Positions 19,814 through 28,834 of a stretch of 40,488 bases of DNA are shown here, piece after piece. The position numbers were made by a program, and so were the translations under genes. The notes below the pieces were generated by a model. The model worked only from the letters and a program-made list of their open reading frames with translations, had not been told where the DNA came from and made no database searches. Numbering within the stretch: the stretch's first letter is position 1; each line of letters opens with the position of its first letter. The DNA lies in the NCBI GenBank assembly GCA_009781125.1, contig WQYS01000001.1, positions 1-40,488 of the forward strand, written 5' to 3'. The DNA is from Acidobacteriaceae bacterium (lineage in GTDB: Bacteria; Acidobacteriota; Terriglobia; Terriglobales; Acidobacteriaceae).

Positions 19814-19834
19814 CTGGTTTACCCTCGGTTCAGA

Positions 19835-21280
19835 CTAAGCTGGGATACGTTCAACGGGCAGGCCATGACGAGAGTGGCCCAGCCAATGATTCTTTCGTGT
19901 CTTTCGAGTAACTCGCGCGACAGATGACCTTGGTGTTATGCTTAGAATCATCAGCGCTAACGGCGTGAGCATAATTCGTTCTCGCAGTAGGATTCCAAAG
20001 TTACCAATCGAAGCGCCGAATGTAATCAGAAATATAACGGAATACATGAAGAGAAACCCAATATATGGTTCTCGCCAACGCTTAAGAGTAAGCCATAACT
20101 CGCGGCGCCGTGTCCATGATAGAAATATCCAAGCTGCTGATTCAATAACCGAGACAATGGCCAGGCTGTTTGTCATCTCCCATGGAAAAGGCCGGAACAG
20201 CAAAAATGGAGACTCAGCAACTCTTACGAGAAGGGAGGCACCTGCACTGAAGGACGAACCTCCTATCTGGCTGTTTTTGCTGACCATATCGACCTGTTCA
20301 ACTGCGCCCGGGGAGTGTCCGCTCCGTGAATCTAGAAGGCTTCCCGTCTCTCGTATGGACTTGTGAATCAGAGTATAAGTACCTATAACAAGCGCCGGAA
20401 TAAGAACGATCCGTACCGCCTTAACAAGAACACTTCTTTTAACTCTATTGGACTTATTCGCAGCATAAGGAAATGTCATAGCTATCGCAAGCATGGCGGC
20501 AATATGCGGACGAATAATCCAGGCTCCGCTTAATCCGACGGCGCAAAGCAGAAATCCCTTCAGATCATGCCGCTGTGCTACACGTGCAAATCCAAGACTG
20601 CTGGCTGCAATAAATAACTGCATCAGAGCGTCCTTGCCGACAAAACTAGACCAGAACAGCACAGACGGCATCAGCAAGGCAAGAAGTCCGAAAAGCCATC
20701 TATCCCCTGAAGGGAAGGCAAACCTGAACGCGCGGTAAAACAGATAACTTCCAGCAAGAGATAGCAGTGAAAAAACAACAAAGAGAGCAGGCAACGCATC
20801 GCCAAGCAAGAGCGTAGCCACTCCGCTCAAATTATAAATCAGATTCGTTCCCCAATATGGAGCCGGAAATGCGCTCCAGCCCAGAATAGCGAACTGGCTT
20901 GCACGCAGCCTTCCGATGCTCCAGTAATGGAACGCATCGACAACGCCGTTATAAACTACAAAACTAACCCAAATGAATATGCTGGATGCAGCAATATGCA
21001 ATACCAATCCCACCATCATGATTCCCCGTAAATAGGGATCCCCCTGAGTAAGATGAAGCGCAATTACTGCAGTAACCAGCGCCAGCATCGGAACTAATAG
21101 CAAAGAGGATGCATAAGAATACTCCTGCGGGCTGGTAAAGAACAGCATTCCCAGCCATAATGGGCACGTAAATATCAAAATGGCGCCAGCAACCTTCGAC
21201 AGCAAAACACATCGTTCTACATAGCCAGGTGGCATCACGACAACTTTGCCACCGGCTGCTTTGGTGGAGGGAATCACCAT
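19835..21280 (-). CDS. Wzy-like polysaccharide polymerase/integral membrane protein
   Basis: A 481-residue protein with about 10-11 hydrophobic segments, consistent with a Wzy-type polymerase. Two motifs seen in a recurrent family of glycan-locus membrane proteins are present: MPSVLFWSSFVGKDALMQ, with a small loop between helices, and the pattern GAWIIRPH. A periplasmic loop of about 60 residues (SIRETGSLLDSRS... to SLLVRVAES) holds polar residues, as Wzy loops do. Near the end FGILLRERIMLTPLALMIL closes the last helix, followed by an Arg/Lys-rich cytoplasmic tail. Start ATG 21280 has GAGGAGG four bases upstream. It is the first gene of the leftward operon, diverging from the GT4 gene at 21370. 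Role as polymerase is inferred. Confidence 0.6.
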   Translation of the reverse strand: MVIPSTKAAGGKVVVMPPGYVERCVLLSKVAGAILIFTCPLWLGMLFFTSPQEYSYASSLLLVPMLALVTAVIALHLTQGDPYLRGIMMVGLVLHIAASSIFIWVSFVVYNGVVDAFHYWSIGRLRASQFAILGWSAFPAPYWGTNLIYNLSGVATLLLGDALPALFVVFSLLSLAGSYLFYRAFRFAFPSGDRWLFGLLALLMPSVLFWSSFVGKDALMQLFIAASSLGFARVAQRHDLKGFLLCAVGLSGAWIIRPHIAAMLAIAMTFPYAANKSNRVKRSVLVKAVRIVLIPALVIGTYTLIHKSIRETGSLLDSRSGHSPGAVEQVDMVSKNSQIGGSSFSAGASLLVRVAESPFLLFRPFPWEMTNSLAIVSVIESAAWIFLSWTRRRELWLTLKRWREPYIGFLFMYSVIFLITFGASIGNFGILLRERIMLTPLALMILSITPRSSVARVTRKTRKNHWLGHSRHGLPVERIPA

Positions 21281-21369
21281 TTATCCTCCTCATTCAAGCA
21301 TTCCATGTTAACATCGGAATTTTGCAGGATCCAGCGCTGGCACAAACTCGGTATATAAGTAGATGAAAA

Positions 21370-22479
21370 ATGCTCATCATGCATCCAATAAGTAGAATGA
21401 TGCGCGTCCTACAGGTTATCGACTCATTGAATCGTGGCGGAGCTGAAGTCATGCTGACAGCGATGGCTCCACTCTTTCAGATGCGCGGTGTTCAATGCGA
21501 CGTTCTCGCGCTCGTACGCAGGCCGAGTCCTTTCGATCGTTTGCTCAAAGAGCACAATATTTCTCTATGCTTTACCGGAGTACGAGAAATGTATTCTCCA
21601 CGACAGATACTAGCCTTGGCACGTCATATCGAAGGATATGATATCGTCCATGTGCATTTATTTCCAGCGCAACTCTGGACAGCATTGGCTGCAGCAGGAA
21701 TGAGTCACCCTCCACCGTTGGTAACGACTGAACATAATGCCTGGAATGCGCGTCGCCGCTGGTGGTTGCGGCCTGTCGATCTATGGATGTACTCGCGCTA
21801 CAGCCGCATCGCATGTATCAGCGAGGCATCTGCGGAGAGTCTCCGTCGATGGTGTCCGCGTGTTACTAAAAGCATTACTATAGTCCCCAACGGAATTTCT
21901 CTCGACATCTTTGAGAAGGCGCTTCCAGCAAAGTTTGAACATATTCCGAAAGACGCTGTAAAACTAGTCTTTGTAGGACGCTGCGATCAGCCAAAGGATC
22001 ACGCTACGATTCTGCGGGCGATGAGAGATCTGCCTAACGCCCACCTTCTTCTTGTTGGCGATGGCCCTTTGCGGCGTGATCTCGAACGCCTTACGCGCGA
22101 TCTCGGAGTCAATGACCGTGTTAGCTTCCTGGGGTGGCGCAGCGATGTTGCCGGAATCCTGAAAGCGTCTGACATCTACATTCATTCCACGCACTCGGAT
22201 GGATTCGGAATAGCTGCCTGTGAGGCCATGGCATCTGGCCTGCCGGTTATAGCAAGTGATGTTCCTGGCCTGTCACAACTTATTGCCGGTGCAGGAATGC
22301 TCTTTCCAGATGGCGACGATAAAATATTGACGGATCATGTGAAGTTTCTTATGCAATCGCCGAGCTGCCGTCGCCAGATGCGCCTAGCCAGCCGCCTGCG
22401 AGCGCGTCGATTCAGCATCGAAAATACCGTAGAACACTGTATCTGCATGTATAGGTCTGTCCGGGAAGGTTCCGGTTGA
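21370..22479 (+). CDS. GT4 family glycosyltransferase
   Basis: A 369-residue GT-B transferase. QVIDSLNRGGAEVMLTAM is the acceptor-side glycine-rich loop, VTTEHNAWN follows, and the donor domain has KLVFVGRCDQPKDHATIL and LLLVGDGPLRRDLE. The E-x7-E motif reads DGFGIAACEAMASGLPV, with Asp in place of the first Glu. The start is uncertain: ATG 21370 opens the frame, but ATG 21397 or 21400 (MRVLQVIDSLN) fits the family better, and none has a strong ribosome-binding site. First gene of the rightward operon at 21.4-28.8 kb, with 57 bases before the next gene. Donor and acceptor unknown. Confidence 0.85.
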   Translation: MLIMHPISRMMRVLQVIDSLNRGGAEVMLTAMAPLFQMRGVQCDVLALVRRPSPFDRLLKEHNISLCFTGVREMYSPRQILALARHIEGYDIVHVHLFPAQLWTALAAAGMSHPPPLVTTEHNAWNARRRWWLRPVDLWMYSRYSRIACISEASAESLRRWCPRVTKSITIVPNGISLDIFEKALPAKFEHIPKDAVKLVFVGRCDQPKDHATILRAMRDLPNAHLLLVGDGPLRRDLERLTRDLGVNDRVSFLGWRSDVAGILKASDIYIHSTHSDGFGIAACEAMASGLPVIASDVPGLSQLIAGAGMLFPDGDDKILTDHVKFLMQSPSCRRQMRLASRLRARRFSIENTVEHCICMYRSVREGSG

Positions 22480-22536
22480 AAGTAACAAAGACATAGGGAG
22501 ATGCATCATACGGATTTTCGAAATCATTTTCCTTAG

Positions 22537-23943
22537 TTGGCGTTGCTATCTAGATTTTCGCAGAAATCTATTCTGAGCGGAGAGGATTTTCTGACACTGT
22601 TACAGGACAGCTTCAGTCTCGCGGCGGTCTCTTCATTACTGCCCCCGAAGCACGCCAGCAGAGTTGGCGAGGCATTTGAGTGTCTATTGACTATAGGATT
22701 GTGCGCTGTGCTCGGCTTTGGCCCGCTCGCATTCGGTGTTGTCCAGCCATGGAGCATCTGCACGCTCGAAGTGGGTACCTCCGTGCTTCTTGCCGTCTGG
22801 GTTGCCAGTCGAGCCATTAAAGGTTTTCATGTGGCAATAAACCCGCTGCTTGCCCCGATAGCACTTTTTGCAAGCATAGTTATCGCACAACTTGCATTTC
22901 GTCGCACAGCTTACTGGTATGAAACCTGGTCGAAGGCAATGCTTTGGGCAAGCTATGCAGGACTTTCCTTTCTTGCCTCACAGTTATTCCGGCGGCAACG
23001 GTGGACGAAGTGGTTCGCATGTTTCTGCGTCGTGTACGGATTTCTGCTCTCGCTGTTCGCGGTCATTCAGCAATTCACGTCAAACGGAAAGATTTACTGG
23101 CTTGTGCCTACCCGGTCTGGGGGCTGGATTTATGGACCGTATGTCAATCACGCTCACTATGCAGGACTATTGGAGATGCTAGTCCCCTTTCCGATCATAC
23201 TGGCCATTATTACGCGAGAAGAAAGAATGCAACGGGCCATGTTTCTATTTGTTTCCGTTGTTTCGTGTAGCACGATCTTTCTGTCTCAATCTCTCGGTGG
23301 CATAATCGCTTTTACCGTACAAATCGCAGTGCTCGCTTTGATTCTGTGGCGCAATCGACGCACTGTCTGGCGTGAGTCAATAATCCTCTATGCTCTTTGC
23401 CTCGGTCTTGCTATCTGGCTATTATGGCTGCGGCCTCCAGGATTAGTTGAAAGATTCGCGCGCATGCTCAATCCTATCTCCGATGCAGGAGTTACTGGCA
23501 GAATTGCAATTCTGAAGGATAGTCTAAGAATGCTGTGGCAGCGGCCTGTGCTTGGGTGGGGGCTTGGCACGTTTCCCGATGTGTACCCATCATTCCGAAG
23601 TTTCTACACGAACTTTTGGGTGAACGAAGCTCACAACGATTTCGCGCAGACGTTTGTCGAGACAGGCCTTGCCGGCTTTGCCGCTGTAACTATATTTCTT
23701 GTATTCCTGGCTTATGGAGGTATACAGAGCATCAGACATTGGCGCGAATCTACCCAATCAAGCATAACCTTGGCAGCATTTTTAGGATGTATCGGTCTCA
23801 TGGTTCACGGGTTATGCGACTTCAATTTGCAAATACCTGCCAACGCCGCATTCTTCTTTACACTGGCTGTGTTAGCAACGGCTCATTGCGATAATGCCAC
23901 TCAGTATCAGTTGTCTGTTGGAAAATGGAGATATGCAAAGTGA
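22537..23943 (+). CDS. O-antigen ligase/Wzy_C-family membrane protein
   Basis: A 468-residue membrane protein with about 11-12 hydrophobic segments. The large periplasmic loop has the O-antigen ligase signature: RPVLGWGLGTFPDVYPSFR, then NEAHNDFAQTFVETG, ending in GLCDFNLQIPANAAFFF. Such proteins either polymerise repeat units or attach the glycan to an acceptor. The open frame starts at TTG 22537 straight after a stop codon, with no clear ribosome-binding site. No ATG occurs before the first membrane segment, so a TTG or CTG start is needed; a CTG at 22591 follows GGAG. Its stop overlaps the next gene as GTGA. Confidence 0.75.
   Translation: MALLSRFSQKSILSGEDFLTLLQDSFSLAAVSSLLPPKHASRVGEAFECLLTIGLCAVLGFGPLAFGVVQPWSICTLEVGTSVLLAVWVASRAIKGFHVAINPLLAPIALFASIVIAQLAFRRTAYWYETWSKAMLWASYAGLSFLASQLFRRQRWTKWFACFCVVYGFLLSLFAVIQQFTSNGKIYWLVPTRSGGWIYGPYVNHAHYAGLLEMLVPFPIILAIITREERMQRAMFLFVSVVSCSTIFLSQSLGGIIAFTVQIAVLALILWRNRRTVWRESIILYALCLGLAIWLLWLRPPGLVERFARMLNPISDAGVTGRIAILKDSLRMLWQRPVLGWGLGTFPDVYPSFRSFYTNFWVNEAHNDFAQTFVETGLAGFAAVTIFLVFLAYGGIQSIRHWRESTQSSITLAAFLGCIGLMVHGLCDFNLQIPANAAFFFTLAVLATAHCDNATQYQLSVGKWRYAK
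23927..23930 (+). promoter_or_regulatory. Ribosome-binding site supporting the GTG start of wzc
   Basis: GGAG lies nine bases before GTG 23940 and within the last codons of the preceding gene. The alternative ATG 23925 lies before this site and has no Shine-Dalgarno of its own. Confidence 0.5.
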
Positions 23944-26219
23944 ACTCCGAACAATTGCCTCATGGATCGTCGGAAGCTGCAAATCGAGACTCGTTGAAAT
24001 TAGCAGATACTCAAGAGCTACAGGGACAAGAATACTCACTTGGAGATTACTGGCTAATTCTACGAAAGCGTAAGTGGATTGTACTAGGGGCGCTCCTTGT
24101 TGTTCTTGTAATTGCAGCGCTCATTGCCATCCGGACTACACCGCTTTACGAAGCGAGCACTAAACTTCAGATTTCGCGGGAAGAGCCAAATCCGCTTCAC
24201 TTCAGAGATAACAGTGCACCGGGCTCAATGTATATAGACCCAGACCGGGATGTCAATACACAAGTAAGAATTTTACAATCAGATTCTACCGCAGAGCTTG
24301 TCGTTCGCAAACTTCACCTAGATGAGAATCCTGCATTTGCTGGAAAGGCTAAAACACAAAGCACGGGAGGTGTCACGGTTTCAGAATCTTCCGCGCAAGA
24401 AAGCGCAAATCATGAGAAACTGATTCGTAAATTCCGGAGAAGTCTAAAAGTGCAGCAGATACCAGACACCTCTCTGATCGAAATTCGTTATGCAGATCCT
24501 GATCCTACTCTTGCTGCAGAAGTGGCCAATACGACAGCAACATCGTATATCGAACAGAATATTAAATCTCGCTATGAGAGTACGATGCAAGCGGCGAACT
24601 GGCTATCCAGGCAACTTGCCGATCTGCAAATAAAGATGGAAATCTCTCAGGCGCGACTAATCAAGTATCAGCACGAGCACAATATAATAGGGGTAGATGA
24701 CAAGCAGAACCTTACAACGGAAAAACTTGAGGAATTGAATAAAGAATTAACAGGTGCGCAAGCAGACCGGATACAGAAAGAATCGTTGTTCCAAACTGTG
24801 ATGGCTAGCAATCCAGAAGCGATAAGCGCGGTTCTACTGGATCCAGTTCTACAAGCCTTACGGCAGCGTCAGACCGAACTACAAGCACAGTATGCACTAC
24901 TCTCTACTCAGTTTGGTCCTAGCTATCCTAGGGTGAGAGAATTACAGAACGAGTTGAATCAGGTAAATCAGAGTTATAAAGAACAAGTCCAGAGCAGTGT
25001 GAGGCGAATTGAGAATGACTTCCAAACATCAGCCAACCACGAACACATGTTACAGTCAGCACTAACAGAACAAGCGAACATTGCGCAACAGCTCAACGAA
25101 AGCGCCATTGAGTATAAACTTCTCAAGCAAGAAGCAGACTCAAACCGGCAGATTTATGATGGCCTCCTGCAACAGCTCAAGGAAGCCAGTCTAGCAGCTG
25201 GCATGGATTCAAGTAATATTCGTGTAGTAGATAGTGCGCGAGTGCCGTCTCGCCCTATTAGTCCTAATATCCCGCGAAGCCTGGAATTTGCCCTTCTGAT
25301 CGGTCTGATTGGAGGTATCGCAATTGCGTTTGGACTAGATGCTCTTGATATTACAATCCGTACTCCGGAGCAGGCAGAGAGCATCCTGGGATTGCCGACA
25401 CTGGGCATGATTCCGCTACAGTCTGCCTCAACTAAGTATTCGTCGAGAGCTTCGGGAACTCACTTGCTAAGAAAACCGTCATCTAAGAATGTGGAATCAA
25501 ACCTTCTAATAAGTCATCTACAGCCACAATCTGAGGTTGCAGAGGCTTATCGCGCTCTGCGAACATCTATTCTACTTTCAAGCGCTGAACATCCACCGAG
25601 GTCAATCCTTATTACAAGTCCTACATCTCAAGATGGAAAGACTATGACCTGTATCAACATTGCAATCGTACTAGCACAGCAGGGAAAGAAAATTCTGCTG
25701 CTCGATGCTGACCTCCGGCGTCCGAACATTCATAAGGCGTTCGACCTTGCCAACAGAATCGGACTATCCAATGTCCTTACTGGCGGTTCAAGTATAGATG
25801 AAGCGCTTCAGGCTACGAGCCAGTCTAATCTGTTTGTTATACCTGCAGGACCAATCCCGCCACATCCAGCGGAGCTTTTGGGCTCAAAGTTGATGTACGA
25901 TCTGGTAGCTGGATGTTGTAAAGAATATGACCATGTGATTGTAGATTCGCCTCCTGCACTATCTGTTACAGATCCTGTATTGCTTTCAGTGCAAATGAAT
26001 GCTGTGTTGTTGATTGTCCGCTCTGGAAAGACAACTTCGGTCCAAGTGCGCAGGATAAGGAGCCTACTCCAGAGTGTGAATGCAGAGATACTTGGAGTTG
26101 TTGTCAACGCGGCAAATCTGAATTCGCCTGATTTCTATTACTACCACTATGGTTCCACGTATGAAAGTACCAGTCACTATGAAGACATGCTATCACCGTC
26201 CTCATCGACACGGAAATAA
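23940..26219 (+). CDS. wzc: Wzc-type polysaccharide co-polymerase with BY-kinase domain
   Basis: Inner-membrane chain-length regulator fused to a tyrosine kinase. The Wzz domain opens with YSLGDYWLILRKRKW and a membrane helix near 50-70. A long periplasmic coiled-coil (about 195-430) is rich in Gln, Glu and Leu, then a second helix (LEFALLIGLIGGIAIAFGL) follows. The kinase has a Walker A of TSPTSQDGKT near 560, Walker A' as LLLDADLRRP near 586, Walker B as VIVDSPPA near 665, and a C-terminal Tyr cluster (FYYYHYGSTYE...HYED, near 731-747) that is the autophosphorylation target. GTG 23940 shares GTGA with the preceding gene's stop and has GGAG nine bases upstream; ATG 23925 is the alternative. 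The gene is clearly lower in GC than the flanks. Confidence 0.9.
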   Translation: MNSEQLPHGSSEAANRDSLKLADTQELQGQEYSLGDYWLILRKRKWIVLGALLVVLVIAALIAIRTTPLYEASTKLQISREEPNPLHFRDNSAPGSMYIDPDRDVNTQVRILQSDSTAELVVRKLHLDENPAFAGKAKTQSTGGVTVSESSAQESANHEKLIRKFRRSLKVQQIPDTSLIEIRYADPDPTLAAEVANTTATSYIEQNIKSRYESTMQAANWLSRQLADLQIKMEISQARLIKYQHEHNIIGVDDKQNLTTEKLEELNKELTGAQADRIQKESLFQTVMASNPEAISAVLLDPVLQALRQRQTELQAQYALLSTQFGPSYPRVRELQNELNQVNQSYKEQVQSSVRRIENDFQTSANHEHMLQSALTEQANIAQQLNESAIEYKLLKQEADSNRQIYDGLLQQLKEASLAAGMDSSNIRVVDSARVPSRPISPNIPRSLEFALLIGLIGGIAIAFGLDALDITIRTPEQAESILGLPTLGMIPLQSASTKYSSRASGTHLLRKPSSKNVESNLLISHLQPQSEVAEAYRALRTSILLSSAEHPPRSILITSPTSQDGKTMTCINIAIVLAQQGKKILLLDADLRRPNIHKAFDLANRIGLSNVLTGGSSIDEALQATSQSNLFVIPAGPIPPHPAELLGSKLMYDLVAGCCKEYDHVIVDSPPALSVTDPVLLSVQMNAVLLIVRSGKTTSVQVRRIRSLLQSVNAEILGVVVNAANLNSPDFYYYHYGSTYESTSHYEDMLSPSSSTRK

Positions 26220-26224
26220 TTACC

Positions 26225-27472
26225 ATGACAGGAATAATCACTTCCAGCATAGCTATGCGATTACTGCTTGCAGCGATCTGCTTCTCAGTGCTGATTGGCT
26301 ATGACCGGTTTGCCATCCGTGCATATCGTGCATATCGATGGAGTGAGGATTCTAGTCTGTCTTCAATTGAACACGCGATTGATCTCGAACCAGCGAATGC
26401 GGATTATCACGATCTTCTGTGTCGTGACCAACTCTTTCTGGCGCAAAAACCGGAACAAGCTGCTGAAGAGTGTAGAAGTTCCACTGAACTGAATCCATAT
26501 AGTTCGACAATCTTGTTGGACCTGGCGCAAACCTACTATGCTGGTGGTGACACTAGTAGAATGGACCGTGCAATTCAGCAGGCATTCCATATTGATCCAA
26601 CGACGCCAAATACTGCATGGGCGGCCGCAAACTTCATGCTAGCGGAAGGTCGCGTCAATGAGGCGCTGCAACTGTTTGCCATCGTCCTTCGTGAAGATTC
26701 AACACTTGCTCCATCTGTTTTGAACAACTGTTGGCACTCATTGCATGACGCGCATCAAATTAAAAACATTCTGCCGCCACATCCTGCTATTTACCTCGAT
26801 TTCATAAAATTACTGCTGGCGGAAGCTGAGTTTAGCCAGGCTCGATATATCTGGGAGAAGCTCATGCGGCTGAACACGGCCGTCGACTATCGCCAGGGAC
26901 TCTATTATATCGACTGTTTATTGCAGGCTGGAGATGTCCAGTCTGCAATTGATGCGTGGAAGCAACTGCAAGCGAAGGATCAGCAACTTCAAGCATATTC
27001 CAATCCGAATAATTTGGTTACCGATGCATCCCTTTCTCATGACATTCTCAACGGGGGATTCGATTGGCGATATGCACCCCAATCTCAAATCTCAGTGTCC
27101 CTAGACAGCAGCAATGTCCATACGGTAGGACGTTCACTCAAGTTGCAGTTCAGCGAGTGCGGGAGCAATTCTGGCATTTATCAGTACATTCCTGTAAAGG
27201 CAAACTTGCGATATAAATTAACCGCATGGGTGAAGAGTGAAAATCTGGAATCAGCGAACGGGCCAGTGATTGCGCTGTTTGATTACAATGATCACTCCAT
27301 CTCAAGCACCACAGAAGAAACTCTTGGCACAACTCAGTGGCATCGTATCGAAACAACACTGAATGCAGGCCCTGGCACGAACCTCATAATTCTGATGATT
27401 CTCCGCGACCCGGAAGATACACAAATTCATGGAACACTGTGGATCAGTGACATCACTGTTGAAGCGTTATGA
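26225..27472 (+). CDS. TPR protein with carbohydrate-binding-like C-terminal domain
   Basis: A 415-residue protein not assigned to a named family. A single N-terminal membrane segment (about 8-28) anchors it, with the bulk outside the cytoplasm. Tetratricopeptide-like helix pairs follow (DLEPANADYH, ELNPYSSTILLDLAQTYY, HIDPTTPNTAWAAANFML), to about residue 250. The last 150 residues look like a beta-sandwich carbohydrate-binding fold: ILNGGFDWRY, SLKLQFSECGSNSGIYQ, LRYKLTAWVKSEN, TQWHRIETTLNAG, and LWISDITVE. It lies 5 bases after wzc and is joined to the next gene by ATGA, so it may help assemble or measure the growing polymer. A short tandem repeat in the DNA near 26318 gives RAYRAYR. Confidence 0.6.
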   Translation: MTGIITSSIAMRLLLAAICFSVLIGYDRFAIRAYRAYRWSEDSSLSSIEHAIDLEPANADYHDLLCRDQLFLAQKPEQAAEECRSSTELNPYSSTILLDLAQTYYAGGDTSRMDRAIQQAFHIDPTTPNTAWAAANFMLAEGRVNEALQLFAIVLREDSTLAPSVLNNCWHSLHDAHQIKNILPPHPAIYLDFIKLLLAEAEFSQARYIWEKLMRLNTAVDYRQGLYYIDCLLQAGDVQSAIDAWKQLQAKDQQLQAYSNPNNLVTDASLSHDILNGGFDWRYAPQSQISVSLDSSNVHTVGRSLKLQFSECGSNSGIYQYIPVKANLRYKLTAWVKSENLESANGPVIALFDYNDHSISSTTEETLGTTQWHRIETTLNAGPGTNLIILMILRDPEDTQIHGTLWISDITVEAL

Positions 27473-28815
27473 TAGCGACATCCGGTTCGAGAAAATCAGA
27501 GAATCTCACTACGGCGCTACACTGGAAATACAGCATTGTTATTTCCATTGCGTTAACTCTCTGTATCACGACCCATAAAGTATTCTATGCGCTGGATCAC
27601 GAGCATGTTGCTCCCGACACTGCATCCTACATGATTCCTGCAGACAACCTTCTTCACAAACATATGTTTGCAGATACATTACGTCAACCAGAGACAGATC
27701 GGACGCCTGGTTATCCTCTTGTACTAATAATTTTCCTCGCAACTCACATTAGGCTGGAATGCCTGATAATTATTCAGCATATATTGTGCGTTCTATTAGT
27801 AGTTGCAGCAACTGGAATCATATTTAGTATGACTGAAAGCATATCGGCAGCTCTAGTGGTTGCATTTATTTTATCACTCGATATTCCAACACTGCTATGT
27901 GCAAATCTTCTGCTTACAGAAACATTATTCACAGTTAATATCGCCATGACTTCATACGCGCTGTACATAGCAGTTACGAAACATGAACAAAGCAGATTTG
28001 CATGGATTTTAACAGGCGTCATAGGCGGCATCAGTGTGCTCATTCGCCCGATAGCCTTTCTCTATTGTGCAGCGTTAGCAGCATATGTATGGCTTACGCT
28101 CAGAAAGCGGTTCATAGGACCAGTTGTCCTGACAGTTATATCATTCCTTCTTCCATCTGTAATCTGGGCAACTCGAAACTATGTCGCTGTCGGTTATTGG
28201 GGAGTAAGTACAGTTGGCGCAACTGATCTATTATATTACCGCGCTGCTGGAGCTCTAGCAGTACAACAGCCTGGAAACTATTACAAGAATATATTCATGG
28301 TCAGATCAGCACTTATCCAGGAAACATGCACTAACTTGGAACTTATATTCAAACAAGGGTGCACACAGATCACGAAAACAGATAAGTCTAGCTATATGAT
28401 AGTGAAAGGTCTCCACATAATTCTGATGAATCCCTGGGGTTATCTTCGATCCATGTTGTATGCGTTATCATATGTTCTCTTTGGAGGAGGCGCAGAGACA
28501 CTGAGCCGGCTTGCCCATATAGATCCACACATTGCGAAATATCTGCTGTTACTGGTTACGATTCCAGAGGTTTGTCTGGCAATAGCAGGTATAGGGTACT
28601 GGCGCCGGAGAGACCGTAAGCTGTGCTATGTGCTTGTTGCGACGATTGCGTATTTCCTGCTGATCTCTTTAGGCGCTGAAGCGTATTCGCGCTTCAGAGT
28701 TCCTGTTATGCCACAATATGCATTGCTGATTGGTGGCGGCGTAGTTAGGATTATTCAGTTCGTTCATCGAGCATGCGGCAACAACAATAGAATTATAAAA
28801 ACCGAACAATTATAA
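27469..28815 (+). CDS. GT-C/ArnT-like glycosyltransferase family membrane protein
   Basis: A 448-residue protein with about 10-11 hydrophobic helices. Its first periplasmic loop has HEHVAPDTASYMIPADNLL and ETDRTPGYPLVLI, the Asp-containing D-x-x-x-Y and RTPGYP features of GT-C (GT39/GT83-like) enzymes that use polyprenyl-phosphate sugars. Later helices include GGISVLIRPIAFLY, IWATRNYVAVGYWG and the C-terminal EAYSRFRVPVMPQYALL, a common pattern in this group. It is likely to decorate the polymer in the periplasm. The start ATG overlaps the previous stop (ATGA). Low GC, like its neighbours. Confidence is higher for the fold than for the reaction. Confidence 0.65.
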   Translation: MIATSGSRKSENLTTALHWKYSIVISIALTLCITTHKVFYALDHEHVAPDTASYMIPADNLLHKHMFADTLRQPETDRTPGYPLVLIIFLATHIRLECLIIIQHILCVLLVVAATGIIFSMTESISAALVVAFILSLDIPTLLCANLLLTETLFTVNIAMTSYALYIAVTKHEQSRFAWILTGVIGGISVLIRPIAFLYCAALAAYVWLTLRKRFIGPVVLTVISFLLPSVIWATRNYVAVGYWGVSTVGATDLLYYRAAGALAVQQPGNYYKNIFMVRSALIQETCTNLELIFKQGCTQITKTDKSSYMIVKGLHIILMNPWGYLRSMLYALSYVLFGGGAETLSRLAHIDPHIAKYLLLLVTIPEVCLAIAGIGYWRRRDRKLCYVLVATIAYFLLISLGAEAYSRFRVPVMPQYALLIGGGVVRIIQFVHRACGNNNRIIKTEQL

Positions 28816-28817
28816 AC

Positions 28818-28834
28818 ATAACTAATCTAGTTAT
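28818..28834. repeat. Small inverted repeat between convergent genes
   Basis: ATAACTA and TAGTTAT flank a three-base ATC loop, a perfect 7-bp AT-rich stem spanning the 15-base gap between convergent stops. It has no T-tract, so a terminator role is doubtful. Confidence 0.25.

Noticed and set aside
26318..26335. Tandem 9-base repeat encoding RAYRAYR at the start of the TPR gene
   Set aside because: Only two copies, in frame and within coding sequence; likely chance or simple slippage.
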